Part shown: piece after piece, positions 18,740-26,112 of the stretch
Layout: each line of letters starts with the position of its first letter
Position numbering within the stretch: position 1 is the stretch's first letter
From: Sphingobium sp. AP49
Lineage (GTDB): Bacteria > Pseudomonadota > Alphaproteobacteria > Sphingomonadales > Sphingomonadaceae
DNA: 64,000 bases
Assembly: GCF_000281715.2 (NCBI RefSeq)
Contig: NZ_CP124576.1
Coordinates: 2,735,501-2,799,500, forward strand
Direction: 5' to 3'
Made by a program: the position numbers and the translations under genes
The notes under the pieces: generated by a model
What the model saw: only the letters and a program-made list of their open reading frames with translations
Told to the model about the DNA's origin: nothing
Databases searched by the model: none

Positions 18740-18828
18740 GTCATTCCCGCGAAGGCGGGGATCCATCTCCGGCGCAAGCACCAAAATGCAAGGTAAGGGA
18801 AATGGATTCCCGCCTTCGCGGGAATGAC
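18740..18828. repeat. 89-bp inverted-repeat element between sdhE and mfd
   Basis: The left arm 18740-18766 and right arm 18802-18828 (27 nt each) are inverted copies with one mismatch. Each arm is itself a small hairpin of the form TCCCGC-GAAG-GCGGG(A). The 35-bp centre shows no coding potential. The arms resemble the TCATTCCCGCGAAGGCGGG repeats scattered in many Proteobacteria, so it is probably a MITE- or REP-like element. It ends 8 bp before the mfd start codon and would fold in the mfd leader of any sdhE-mfd transcript. Confidence 0.75.
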
Positions 18829-18836
18829 GAAATAAA

Positions 18837-21800
18837 ATGACCGATCTCCAGAAAATCCTGAAGGCGAAGGCGCCGCTCACCTTGTCCGGCGTGCCGGCCG
18901 GCTTCCAGCCCTGGCTGCTGGCCGACATCGCCCGCGCGGCCCATGGTTCGGATGCGACCCGCGCCGTCTTCGTCGCCTCCGACGAGCAATTGATGCGCGC
19001 GGTCGCCGACACCGCCCATTATTTCGCGCCAGAGATCGAGATCATCGAAATTCCCGCCTGGGACTGCCTGCCCTATGACCGGGCCAGCCCCTCGCTGCGT
19101 ACCGCCTCCGCGCGCCTCGCCGGCCTCCATGCGCTCCAGGCAAAACCAAAAGGGCCGCAACTGGTCCTCACCACCCTCAACGCGCTCACCCAGCGCACCC
19201 TCACCCCGTTCCGCGTCCGCCAGCTGGTCGCGCGCCTCGCGCCCAAGGAGCGGATCGCGATCACGCGCCTCGCCGACATGCTGCAATCCAACGGCTATGT
19301 CCGTACCGACACGGTCCATGATCGCGGCGAGTTCGCCATTCGCGGCGGCATCGTCGATCTGTTCCCCGGCGGCGAGGAGCAGCCGCTGCGGCTCGACTTC
19401 TTCGGCGACGAGATCGAGACGGTGCGCCGCTTCGACCCGACCGACCAGCGCACCACCGGCAGCATCGACGGCTTCACCCTGCTCCCCGCGTCCGAAGCGC
19501 TGCTGGACGAAGACACGATCAAGCGCTTCCGCGGCCGCTATCGCGAAACCTTCGGCGCGACCGCGACCGGCGACCCGCTCTATCAGGCGGTGAGCGAAGG
19601 CCGGCGCCTCGCCGGCATGGAACATTGGCTGCCTTTGTTCGAGGAAAAGCTGGTTCCGCTGACCGATCATCTGGGCGATGACGCGATCATCGTCCGCGAC
19701 CATGGCGTGGTCGGCGCAGCCGACGCCCGGTTCGAGGCGATCCGCGACTATCATGCCAACCGCATCGCCGCGAAATCCGCCGATCCCGGCGCCTATCGCC
19801 CGCTCGCGCCGCACGCCCTCTATCTCGACGCCGCCGAGTGGGATGCCGCCGCCGCCAGCTGGCCGATGCACGCCACCACCCCCTTCCACGAGCCCGAGAG
19901 CGCCACCGTGCTCGACTGCGCGGTCGACGGCCCGCGCGACTTCGCGCCCGAACGCGCGCAGAACGCCAATGTCTATGAGGCGGTCGGCAAGCATATCGAC
20001 GCCCTGCGCCGCACGAAGAAGAAGGTGGTGATCGCCAGCTATTCGGCCGGCGCGCGCGAGCGCCTGTCGGGCCTGCTCGCCGATCATGGCGTCGCCCGCC
20101 TCGCCGCCGCCGACAGCTGGCAGGAAGCGCTGGGCACCGCGGCGGGCGGCAGCGCCGTCCTCACCGTGCTCGGCCTCGACCATGGCTTCACCGCGCCCGA
20201 CGTCGCCGTCCTCACCGAACAGGATATGCTGGGCGACCGGCTCGTCCGCCGCGCCAAGCGCAAGAAGAGCGCCGACGCCTTCCTCGCCGAACTCGCCACC
20301 CTCTCTCCCGGCGACCTCGTCGTCCATATGGACCATGGCATCGGCCGCTATGAGGGGCTGACCCAGATCCCGGTCAGCAAGACCGCGCATGACTGCGTCG
20401 CCCTCTCCTATTCCGGCGGCGACAAGCTCTATGTGCCGGTCGAAAATCTCGAAGTCCTCTCCCGCTACGGCTCCGACAGCGAGGGCGTGAGCCTCGACAA
20501 GCTGGGCGGCGAGGCCTGGCAGCGGCGCAAGGCGCGGATGAAGGAGCGGATCCGCGAGATTGCGGGCGAACTGCTCAAGACCGCTGCCGAACGCGCCCTG
20601 CGCCCGGCCGAGATCGCCGAGCCGGACGCCGCCGGCTATCCCGCCTTCGTCGACCGCTTTCCCTATCAGGAAACCGACGATCAGGACCGCGCGATCGGCG
20701 ATGTCATCGAAGACCTCGGCGCCGGCCGCCCGATGGATCGCCTCGTCTGCGGCGATGTCGGATTCGGCAAGACGGAGGTCGCGCTGCGCGCCGCCTTCGT
20801 CGCCGCCATGGCCGGGATGCAGGTGGTGGTGATCTGCCCCACTACCCTGCTCGCGCGCCAGCATCACATGAATTTCGTCGAGCGCTTCCGCGGCTTCCCG
20901 CTGGAAATCGCCCGCCTCTCCCGCCTCGTCCCCGACAAGGAGGCGAAGGCGACCAAGGCGGGCCTCGCCGACGGCACGATCGACATTGTCGTCGGCACCC
21001 ACGCCCTGCTCGCCAAGGGGCTGGAGTTCAAGCGCCTCGGCCTCGTCATCGTCGACGAGGAACAGCGGTTCGGCGTCACCCACAAGGAACGCCTCAAGTC
21101 CCTGAAGACCGACGTCCACGTCCTCACCCTCACCGCCACCCCGATCCCGCGCACGCTCCAGATGGCGATGTCGGGCCTGCGCGAACTCTCGGTCATCCAG
21201 ACCCCGCCGGTCGATCGCCTGGCGGTGCGCACCTACATCATGCCCTGGGACGGCGTGGTCATCCGCGAGGCGCTGCTGCGCGAACATTATCGCGGCGGCC
21301 AGAGCTTCTTCGTCGTGCCGCGCATCGCCGACCTGACCGAGGTCGAGGAATTCCTGCGCACCGAGGTGCCCGAGGTGAAGCCGATCGTCGCCCATGGCCA
21401 GATGAGCGCCACCGATGTCGAGGAGCGCATGTCCGCCTTCTACGACAAGCGCTATGATGTGCTGCTTTCCACCACCATCGTCGAATCCGGCCTCGACATC
21501 CCCAGCGCCAACACCCTCATCATCCACCGCGCCGACCGCTTCGGCCTTGCCCAGCTCTACCAGCTGCGCGGCCGCGTCGGCCGGTCGAAGACGCGCGCCT
21601 ATGCGTATTTCACCACGCCCGCCAACCGCATCATCACCGAAACGGCGGAAAAGCGGCTGAAAGTGCTGTCCGATCTCGATACGCTGGGCGCCGGCTTCCA
21701 GCTCGCCAGCCACGATCTGGACATTCGCGGCGCCGGCAATCTCGTCGGCGACGAGCAGTCGGGCCATATCAAGGAAGTCGGCTTCGAACTTTACCAGTCG

Positions 21801-22313
21801 ATGCTGGAGGACGCGATCATGGACGCCAAGGCCGGCGGCGCCGGTCTCGAGCCACGCCGCGACAGCTTCTCGCCCCAGATCAGCGTCGACGCGCCGATCA
21901 TGATCCCGGAAGAATTCGTGCCGGACCTGGACCTGCGCATGGGTCTCTATCGCCGCATCAACGAGCTGGAGGACCGTCAGGGCCTGGAGGCCTTCGCCGC
22001 CGAACTGATCGACCGCTTCGGCAAGCTGCCCGCGCCGACCCAGAACCTGCTCAAGATCATCGAGATCAAGCAGAATTGCCTCAAGGCCAACATCGCCAAG
22101 ATCGATGTCGGGCCAAAGGGCGCGCTGGTCAGCTTCTTCGAGGATCGCTTCCCCAATCCGGCCGGTCTGGTCGCCTATGTCCAGCGCCTGGACGGCGTCG
22201 CCCGCCTGCGCCCGGACAGCAAGGTGGTCGTCACCCGCGCCTGGCCCGACCCCGCCGCCCGCCTCAACGGCGCGCTGCAATTGTCGAAGGGGCTGGCCAA
22301 GGCAGCGGGGTAA
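18837..22313 (+). CDS. mfd: transcription-repair coupling factor
   Basis: Removes RNA polymerase stalled at DNA lesions and recruits the UvrABC excision system. It has 1158 aa, full length. The N-terminal UvrB-like region covers residues 1 to about 340, and a CarD-like RNA-polymerase interaction domain about 475-560. The translocase core has Walker A GDVGFGKTE near 639 and a DEEQRFG box near 739, and the C-terminal TRCF domain follows. The ATG at 18837 lacks a good ribosome-binding site because the inverted repeat ends just before it. It has no partner gene downstream. Confidence 0.97.
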   Translation: MTDLQKILKAKAPLTLSGVPAGFQPWLLADIARAAHGSDATRAVFVASDEQLMRAVADTAHYFAPEIEIIEIPAWDCLPYDRASPSLRTASARLAGLHALQAKPKGPQLVLTTLNALTQRTLTPFRVRQLVARLAPKERIAITRLADMLQSNGYVRTDTVHDRGEFAIRGGIVDLFPGGEEQPLRLDFFGDEIETVRRFDPTDQRTTGSIDGFTLLPASEALLDEDTIKRFRGRYRETFGATATGDPLYQAVSEGRRLAGMEHWLPLFEEKLVPLTDHLGDDAIIVRDHGVVGAADARFEAIRDYHANRIAAKSADPGAYRPLAPHALYLDAAEWDAAAASWPMHATTPFHEPESATVLDCAVDGPRDFAPERAQNANVYEAVGKHIDALRRTKKKVVIASYSAGARERLSGLLADHGVARLAAADSWQEALGTAAGGSAVLTVLGLDHGFTAPDVAVLTEQDMLGDRLVRRAKRKKSADAFLAELATLSPGDLVVHMDHGIGRYEGLTQIPVSKTAHDCVALSYSGGDKLYVPVENLEVLSRYGSDSEGVSLDKLGGEAWQRRKARMKERIREIAGELLKTAAERALRPAEIAEPDAAGYPAFVDRFPYQETDDQDRAIGDVIEDLGAGRPMDRLVCGDVGFGKTEVALRAAFVAAMAGMQVVVICPTTLLARQHHMNFVERFRGFPLEIARLSRLVPDKEAKATKAGLADGTIDIVVGTHALLAKGLEFKRLGLVIVDEEQRFGVTHKERLKSLKTDVHVLTLTATPIPRTLQMAMSGLRELSVIQTPPVDRLAVRTYIMPWDGVVIREALLREHYRGGQSFFVVPRIADLTEVEEFLRTEVPEVKPIVAHGQMSATDVEERMSAFYDKRYDVLLSTTIVESGLDIPSANTLIIHRADRFGLAQLYQLRGRVGRSKTRAYAYFTTPANRIITETAEKRLKVLSDLDTLGAGFQLASHDLDIRGAGNLVGDEQSGHIKEVGFELYQSMLEDAIMDAKAGGAGLEPRRDSFSPQISVDAPIMIPEEFVPDLDLRMGLYRRINELEDRQGLEAFAAELIDRFGKLPAPTQNLLKIIEIKQNCLKANIAKIDVGPKGALVSFFEDRFPNPAGLVAYVQRLDGVARLRPDSKVVVTRAWPDPAARLNGALQLSKGLAKAAG

Positions 22314-22740
22314 GCGCAGCCCCATGCTACCTGTGGCCTGCCATGCGGGAAGTGGCGTGGCACGCCGCAACGAATGAACAGGGGCAGCGTGCAAGGTTGC
22401 CGTCCATGCTGATCGATTGCGGATTGGCGTGGTGCAATGATGGGCTGCGACACCCTAAGCCGGTTACCAATTGCGCAACGAAAAAACCCGCCCGCTTTGC
22501 ACCAGTGCACACAGCTTTTCTGTGCAAAATAAACTAAGGTGCAGCGGGGCACCTTGTAATTGCGACACTCAATTCCCAAATAGCGATAGCGCCCGTGTTT
22601 CCATTTTATCGGAATTCCGTCCAGCGCTGTCTCTTCACGATCAGAAATTCATTTGATTGGCTTTCCTGAGACAGGAAATGCTCGTCGCCGTGCGCGGAAT
22701 TTGACAGCCGAGCATCGGCGAAGCCGATGAGGCCTGCCTG
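22314..22740. other. 427-bp non-coding stretch after mfd
   Basis: No credible gene on either strand. It is more AT-rich than its flanks. Two hairpins are visible. One is AAGGTGC/GCACCTT (22536-22555) without a T run. The other is CATCGGC-GAA-GCCGATG (22713-22729), ending 11 bp before the next start codon. It probably contains the promoter of the glycosyltransferase gene, but I cannot assign -35/-10 boxes with confidence. Confidence 0.5.
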
Positions 22741-23652
22741 ATGATCGCATATTTTCTGCTCGTCCACCGTTACCCCGCGCAGTTCAAACGCCTGTTCAGT
22801 GCGATTTATCTTCCCGGTAATCAATATGTTGTCCATGTAGACAAAAGTTCTGGCGCGGCACTGGCGGAGGAAATTGCGGCCTTCCTGGAACCCTATCAGG
22901 GCGTGGAACTGCTCGAGCCGGAAAATGCGCTATGGGGCGGCTACAGCTTGGTCGATGCCGAACTGCGCGGCATGGCCTGCCTGCTCGCCATGGACAGTCG
23001 CTGGTCCCATTACATCAACCTGTCCGGCCAGGACTTCCCCCTCAAGAGCCAGAATTACATCCGTCAATTCTTTGCCGCCAACCCTGGTCGACAGTTCATC
23101 CGCGCGCTCGACCAGCGCAAGGAACGGCCCGACACCCTGAACCGGATCAGCCACATGTTCATGGAAGAGGATGGCGCGATGAGGGAAACGGGCGTGGAGC
23201 GCCCCTATCTGAGCGGCGACACGCCGTTCATCGGCACCCAATGGAAAGCCGTCACCCGCAGTTTCTGCGAATTTGTCTGCCACGACCCGCAGGCCGACCG
23301 GTTCAAGGCATTTTATCGCAACAGCTTCATCGCCGATGAGGGCTTTTTCCAGACCGTCATGATGAACAGTCGCGATCAGGGCATGGTCATGAATGACGAT
23401 CTGCGGATGATCGATTGGGTACCCGACGGCGCCATAAAGCTGCGCCCGCGCAATTATGATGGAACCGATCTGGAACAGCTAAAATCCAGCAAGGATCTTT
23501 TCGCGCGCAAGTTCGATGCTCAGGAAGATCCAGACATATTGTCGCTGCTGGAACGGCATCTGCAGACCCCGGCAGCAAATATCTATCAGGTTGCGGACAC
23601 TGCCCCGAAAATATCGTTTCGTTTCACCATGCCCGAAACCGTGACGGCCTGA
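22741..23652 (+). CDS. core-2/I-branching-type glycosyltransferase (GT14-like)
   Basis: A 303-aa protein resembling the bacterial branch of the beta-1,6-N-acetylglucosaminyltransferase (GT14) family. The N-terminus is MIAYFLLVHRYPAQFKRL, and then VVHVDKSS, WGGYSLVDAEL and the YINLSGQDFPL block appear in the usual order. The later S-F-I-A-D-E-G-F-F segment is where the catalytic Glu is expected. There is no signal peptide, so it acts in the cytoplasm, possibly on a surface glycan. The acceptor is unknown. The start ATG has no strong ribosome-binding site and lies just after a hairpin. A 42-codon gene follows after 36 bp. Confidence 0.75.
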   Translation: MIAYFLLVHRYPAQFKRLFSAIYLPGNQYVVHVDKSSGAALAEEIAAFLEPYQGVELLEPENALWGGYSLVDAELRGMACLLAMDSRWSHYINLSGQDFPLKSQNYIRQFFAANPGRQFIRALDQRKERPDTLNRISHMFMEEDGAMRETGVERPYLSGDTPFIGTQWKAVTRSFCEFVCHDPQADRFKAFYRNSFIADEGFFQTVMMNSRDQGMVMNDDLRMIDWVPDGAIKLRPRNYDGTDLEQLKSSKDLFARKFDAQEDPDILSLLERHLQTPAANIYQVADTAPKISFRFTMPETVTA

Positions 23653-23688
23653 ACAACCTACCGACGGATTTTCTGAAAGGACATTATC

Positions 23689-23817
23689 ATGGCTAAAGCA
23701 CAAAAGAGATCAAATCGGGAAGTTCGCAAGCCCAAGGCCGAAAAGCCCAAGGGCAACGCCTCGAAGCCGTCGCTCAAGACCGGCATTGTGGCCGGACTTG
23801 AAAACATGAAGCGGTAG
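23689..23817 (+). CDS. small basic protein, 42 aa
   Basis: A Lys/Arg-rich peptide beginning MAKAQKRSNREVRKPK, with a C-terminal half ending GLENMKR. The ATG is preceded by AAAGGA with 7-nt spacing, which is a good ribosome-binding site. The codons are the GC-rich set used by the neighbours. The composition suggests nucleic-acid or ribosome contact, but no family is recognised. It lies between the glycosyltransferase gene (36 bp upstream) and a 79-codon gene (12 bp downstream), so the three may be one transcript. Confidence 0.65.
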   Translation: MAKAQKRSNREVRKPKAEKPKGNASKPSLKTGIVAGLENMKR

Positions 23818-23829
23818 GGAGCAAGGCAC

Positions 23830-24069
23830 ATGCAAATTTCAGCCGCTCATTGCAGGGAGCAGGAAGCGCTGCATCGCGCCAGGGCACTCAACGACCCTCT
23901 GGAAAATCGCCGGAAGATCGCGATGGCTGCCGCCAAGGCTTGGGAAGTCGAAGCGACCCTGGCTGAAAGGCGCGCGTCGAAATCCCGGGCGCTCGACAAG
24001 CTGGATGCCGCAATCACCCTGGAATTTGAACGTGAGACAAGATTGGAATGGACAGATCGGGCGGAATGA
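23830..24069 (+). CDS. hypothetical protein, 79 aa
   Basis: A charged, probably all-helical protein (CREQEALHRARALNDPLENR near the start, then a run of Ala, Lys and Glu). It has no signal peptide or membrane segment. The ATG follows a GGGAGCAAGG region at suitable distance. It is 12 bp after the 42-aa basic protein gene, suggesting co-translation. No function is recognised. Confidence 0.6.
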   Translation: MQISAAHCREQEALHRARALNDPLENRRKIAMAAAKAWEVEATLAERRASKSRALDKLDAAITLEFERETRLEWTDRAE

Positions 24070-24123
24070 GGCGCCCGGCTGATTTCAGGAGATAGACGCC
24101 CGCACAAAGCGGGCGCGCGCCTC

Positions 24124-24453
24124 TCAGCCCGTAACCACCCCGATCGCCAGCGCATCCCCACCCTCAACGATCGCGATCAGCCGGTCGACATTGGGGTGCG
24201 CGCCGGGGCGATTGCGGGCATCGGCTGTATGTTCGGCAAATACCGCCAGCCCATGCTCGGCCGCCACCGCGTCCAGCGTGCCGAAGGTCTGCTGCAAATA
24301 GGCATAGACAGCCAGCGAGCCCTGCTTGCCCGGCTGGTTCTCGATGCTGGCGACCACCGCGCCGGTCGCATCCGTCAGGTCGATGCGGGCAATGCCGTCG
24401 ATCGGCGGCAGCAGCTGGAGATTGTCCTTGAACGTCGCACCTGGTTGAATCAT
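24124..24453 (-). CDS. DUF2322 family protein
   Basis: A 109-aa cytoplasmic protein that fits my memory of the DUF2322 family: MIQPGATFKDNL at the start, IARIDLTDATG, ENQPGKQGSLAVY, and AEHTADARNRPGAHPN near the end. No biochemical role is established for the family. It is a single gene, convergent with the 79-aa protein gene and divergent from the exported protein at 24966. The upstream region is the TGTCGC-rich intergenic stretch. The family name is from recall. Confidence 0.65.
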   Translation of the reverse strand: MIQPGATFKDNLQLLPPIDGIARIDLTDATGAVVASIENQPGKQGSLAVYAYLQQTFGTLDAVAAEHGLAVFAEHTADARNRPGAHPNVDRLIAIVEGGDALAIGVVTG

Positions 24454-24965
24454 CGCTGGCCTTCCCGCCTCGAAAGAGAATGAGCGCGCGCCTAGCAGCT
24501 TCCCCCTGTCCGGGCCAGGTCGTCGGCTTCCGCCATCCCTTTCCTATTTGGATTTTCTCTGATCTATCCTGTCGGATGGAACAATGCGCGCGCGCCCACT
24601 GTCTTCGCCCGGCCCAGGCTCGCCCGGCCATTCCACCCCCGATCGCCCGGCACGCGCCACCAGATCATGGCCCGCAACCGTCGCATTCCTGTCGCTTCAC
24701 TGTCGCTTCAAAGTCGCCTCGCAGGCGCGCCACCGACTCTTCACTGTCGCTTCGGCGTCGCCTGACCGTCGCGTACCCCGGCCAAAACGCCCGAAATCGC
24801 CCTGCATCGACACTGTGAACTTTCAACTGTCGCGTCGGCGCGCCCGCCGATCCGACCGCCAAGTCGCCATTCATCATCAACCGGAAAAGAAGCAGCAACA
24901 GTCGAAACCTACATGCGATTGTGACGACCGGGCAACAAAGCGCGGCGTCATAGCAGGAGAATATG
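24454..24965. other. 512-bp intergenic region rich in TGTCGC words
   Basis: No credible gene. From about 24670 to 24860 the plus strand carries many copies of CTGTCGC, AGTCGC and CGTCGC, several in phrases such as TTCACTGTCGCTTC, at uneven spacing. It ends with a CGACACTGTGAAC core that recurs at 59.2 kb. The region must hold the promoters of both flanking divergent genes. Confidence 0.5.
24808..24837 (+). repeat. CGACACTGTGAAC...ACTGTCGCGTCG repeat, copy 1
   Basis: A 30-bp sequence that opens CGACACTGTGAACTTT and closes ACTGTCGCGTCG. It recurs in the same orientation at 59235-59263 with one single-base gap and one substitution. In both places it follows a run of TGTCGC-type words and lies in a gene-free stretch. 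It could be a conserved promoter or operator motif, or part of a dispersed repeat family. Confidence 0.6.
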
Positions 24966-25373
24966 ATGAGTTTGATCCTTATGGCGCTTGCCGCCGCCGC
25001 GACCCACAATGTGTCGGTCGAGCATCATGGCAGCCAGGTCGGCGCCACCTACACCGCCCGTACCGAGATCCAGACCCGCACCATCGGCGCCAAGACGCCC
25101 AACCGGATGGACAATCAGCGCTGCCTGTGGACCGCCACGATCGTCGTAGACCGCAAGCTGGACCATGGCCCGGCGCTGGCCCGTACCGTGTCGAGCGACA
25201 AGCAGTTTTCGGGCAGCGAACCGGGCGCCTGCGCCGCCAGCCGCCAGACCGGCGCGCGCAACATCGCCCGCTATCAGGACAAGATCGCGGCGCATCTGGT
25301 TGATGTGGCCCAGGCCGATCGCGCGCCGTTGCTGGCCGAACTGGATCAGGTGCGCGCCCTTGCCTCGAACTGA
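24966..25373 (+). CDS. putative exported protein, unknown function
   Basis: 135 aa with a short hydrophobic N-terminus (MSLILMALAAAATHN) that could be a signal peptide. A polar body follows with two Cys residues (in QRCLW and GACAA), consistent with a periplasmic disulfide. I chose the second of two adjacent ATG codons (24963 and 24966) because AGGAG then sits 7 nt upstream. No family is recognised. The porin-like gene starts 28 bp after its stop, so the two are probably an envelope operon. Confidence 0.6.
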   Translation: MSLILMALAAAATHNVSVEHHGSQVGATYTARTEIQTRTIGAKTPNRMDNQRCLWTATIVVDRKLDHGPALARTVSSDKQFSGSEPGACAASRQTGARNIARYQDKIAAHLVDVAQADRAPLLAELDQVRALASN

Positions 25374-25401
25374 TCGACGTCCAACTGATCGCGCCAGGAC
25401 G

Positions 25402-26112
25402 ATGGCATGGCTGGGCGGGCTTGGCCTCGCCCTCCATGCCTTTCCGGCCGCTGCCCAATATGCGAGCGGCCCCAGCGCCACGATCGAGGTCGCCAGTGAC
25501 GAACGCCGCCGCGGCCTTAGCTGGTCCGATGGCGACCCGGTGCTGCGCGGCACCTTGTCCGTGCCAGTGACGGACGGGTTCTCGCTCGATGGCGCGGCGA
25601 CCAGCCTCTGGGGCAGCGCCCGTCATGGCGGCGCCGATGCCGTAATCGACCTTGGTCCCTCCTATGTCCACCAACTCGGCGGCTGGCGCCTGTCGCTCGA
25701 CGCGCGCTACCATCTTTTCCCCGGCGCCGATCATCAGGGCTATGGCGAGGTTGGCGCGGGCGCCGGCTTCCTGATCGGCCCGGCCAGCATCGACCTTGGC
25801 GCCCAATATGCCCCGCGCCAGTCGGCGATCGGCGGCGACAATCTCTATCTTTCCTCGGCCGCGTCCTTCGCCATTCCCGGCACGCCGCTCACCGCCTCGG
25901 CCCGGATCGGCCATAGTTCGGGGTCGGACCGCGACCCGATCGTCGCGCAACGGCTGCGGCCGGGTGGCGATTATTGGGATTATGGCGCGGCGATCGCCTG
26001 GTATCGTGGCCGCTGGTCGGCGGAGCTGCGTTACAGCGACACCGACATTGCCGGGCGTGACGCGGCCCATGCGGGCGCCGCGCTGATCGGCCGGGTCGGA
26101 CTAAGCCTGTAG
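25402..26112 (+). CDS. putative outer-membrane beta-barrel protein (TorF-like porin)
   Basis: 236 aa with a signal peptide ending AAAQY (cleavage after about residue 20). A beta-strand-rich body alternates aromatic and small residues and ends in a hydrophobic GRVGLSL typical of outer-membrane barrels. The early ATIEVASDERRRGLSWSDG segment resembles the TorF (TIGR02001) putative porin family. The start ATG 25402 is preceded by AGGA. The 3' end overlaps the convergent EAL gene by 12 bp. The barrel call is firm; the family name is moderate. Confidence 0.65.
   Translation: MAWLGGLGLALHAFPAAAQYASGPSATIEVASDERRRGLSWSDGDPVLRGTLSVPVTDGFSLDGAATSLWGSARHGGADAVIDLGPSYVHQLGGWRLSLDARYHLFPGADHQGYGEVGAGAGFLIGPASIDLGAQYAPRQSAIGGDNLYLSSAASFAIPGTPLTASARIGHSSGSDRDPIVAQRLRPGGDYWDYGAAIAWYRGRWSAELRYSDTDIAGRDAAHAGAALIGRVGLSL

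Noticed and set aside
18741..22394. A 1217-codon open frame on the minus strand opposite mfd
   Set aside because: It is an antisense shadow of mfd caused by high GC at third codon positions. Its translation is low-complexity (His, Asp, Gln, Arg rich) and shows no family motifs.
22314..22740. Structured RNA (SRP or 6S RNA) after mfd
   Set aside because: I found none of the conserved SRP loop sequences or the long rod with central bubble of 6S RNA.
24660..24860. TGTCGC-rich region as a CRISPR array
   Set aside because: The words are only 6-7 bp with irregular spacing. There are no 20-40 bp repeats, no uniform spacers and no cas genes.
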